From an uncultured Fidelibacterota bacterium (GTDB lineage Bacteria; Marinisomatota; Marinisomatia; Marinisomatales; TCS55): a stretch of DNA of 15,599 nt. The first letter of the stretch is position 1. Every line of letters starts with the position of its first letter. The stretch spans positions 1 through 15,599 of the forward strand of contig CAJWTA010000021.1 in NCBI GenBank assembly GCA_913046805.1, read 5' to 3'. Shown here piece by piece: positions 15,475 through 15,599 of the stretch. Under the pieces are notes generated by a model. The model searched no databases and was not told the DNA's origin. It worked only from the letters and a program-made list of their open reading frames with translations. Made by a program: the position numbers and the translations under genes.

Positions 15475-15599
15475 TTTACTAATTTTATTTTATCATTAAG
15501 GTTAATTTTTTCTTTAGAATCTTTTACTTCTTGAGAAGAATCTACTGAAACAAATTCCATTTTATTATCAACAGGTTTTGGAGATTGAGGTATATCTTT
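15462..15599 (-). CDS. C-terminal fragment of an unidentified protein
   Basis: The minus-strand frame is open from the right edge to a TAG at 15462-15464 and encodes 45 residues, from KDIPQSPKPVDNK to LVKNKR. The tail is rich in Lys, Asp, Glu and Ser, with no hydrophobic segment, so it is probably a flexible polar C-terminus. I cannot assign a family. The coding call rests on the open frame reaching the edge, the codon style of its neighbours, and a hairpin with a T-tract at the stop codon. Most of the gene lies outside the window. Confidence 0.6.
   Translation of the reverse strand, partial: KDIPQSPKPVDNKMEFVSVDSSQEVKDSKEKINLNDKIKLVKNKR

Noticed and set aside
1..15599. CRISPR arrays, tRNA or rRNA genes, insertion sequences
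   Set aside because: I saw no regularly spaced direct repeats, no tRNA-like cloverleaf sequence, no rRNA-like stretch and no transposase; nearly all bases are covered by coding genes.

Overview
The window is AT-rich (roughly one third G+C by eye) and every gene I can support lies on the minus strand. Reading direction is therefore from the right edge to the left edge. The style suggests an uncultured marine bacterium of the FCB group, such as Marinimicrobia/SAR406 or a relative of Bacteroidota. The grounds are a histidine kinase with an AHQLGTPIS-type H-box, a YfhO-type membrane protein, a TPR lipoprotein followed by a LolB-like lipoprotein, few Shine-Dalgarno sites and very tight gene packing. 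That placement is an inference from gene style, not a proven assignment.

Layout in transcription order: (a) 15599-15462, the C-terminal tail of an unidentified protein that ends in a small hairpin/T-tract; (b) 15461-15390, a short intergenic region with a 31-bp dyad; (c) 15389-13698, a membrane diguanylate cyclase with GAF-like sensor regions and an intact inhibitory site; (d) 13720-12089, a TPR lipoprotein; (e) about 12087-11464, a LolB-like lipoprotein; (f) 11467-4866, a glycan block: a CsbB/DPM1-like GT2 with two C-terminal membrane helices, a GT4, a WbbL-like GT2, a SAM methyltransferase, an alpha/alpha-toroid protein and two more GT2 enzymes; (g) 4866-3361, a Wzx-type flippase; (h) 3364-1007, a YfhO-family GT-C-like membrane protein; (i) 1010-1, a sensor histidine kinase cut by the left edge.

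Neighbouring genes are separated by at most 10 bases, or overlap, except for the ATG-based start of the LolB-like gene, which leaves 19 bases and is probably wrong. The set looks like one transcription unit of more than 14 kb. A working model is that cytoplasmic GT2/GT4 enzymes build an oligosaccharide on a lipid carrier, the methyltransferase may modify it, the flippase exports it, and the polyprenyl-phosphate GT2 with YfhO adds a side-chain sugar outside the membrane. The outer-membrane lipoproteins serve envelope assembly, and the diguanylate cyclase and histidine kinase at the two ends supply signalling. No initiating sugar-phosphate transferase, Wzy polymerase, ligase or nucleotide-sugar synthesis gene is visible, so those functions must lie elsewhere. 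The least explained gene is the toroid protein at 6730-7935, with its Gly4-Ala-Cys-Glu-Asp-Leu-Asp motif.
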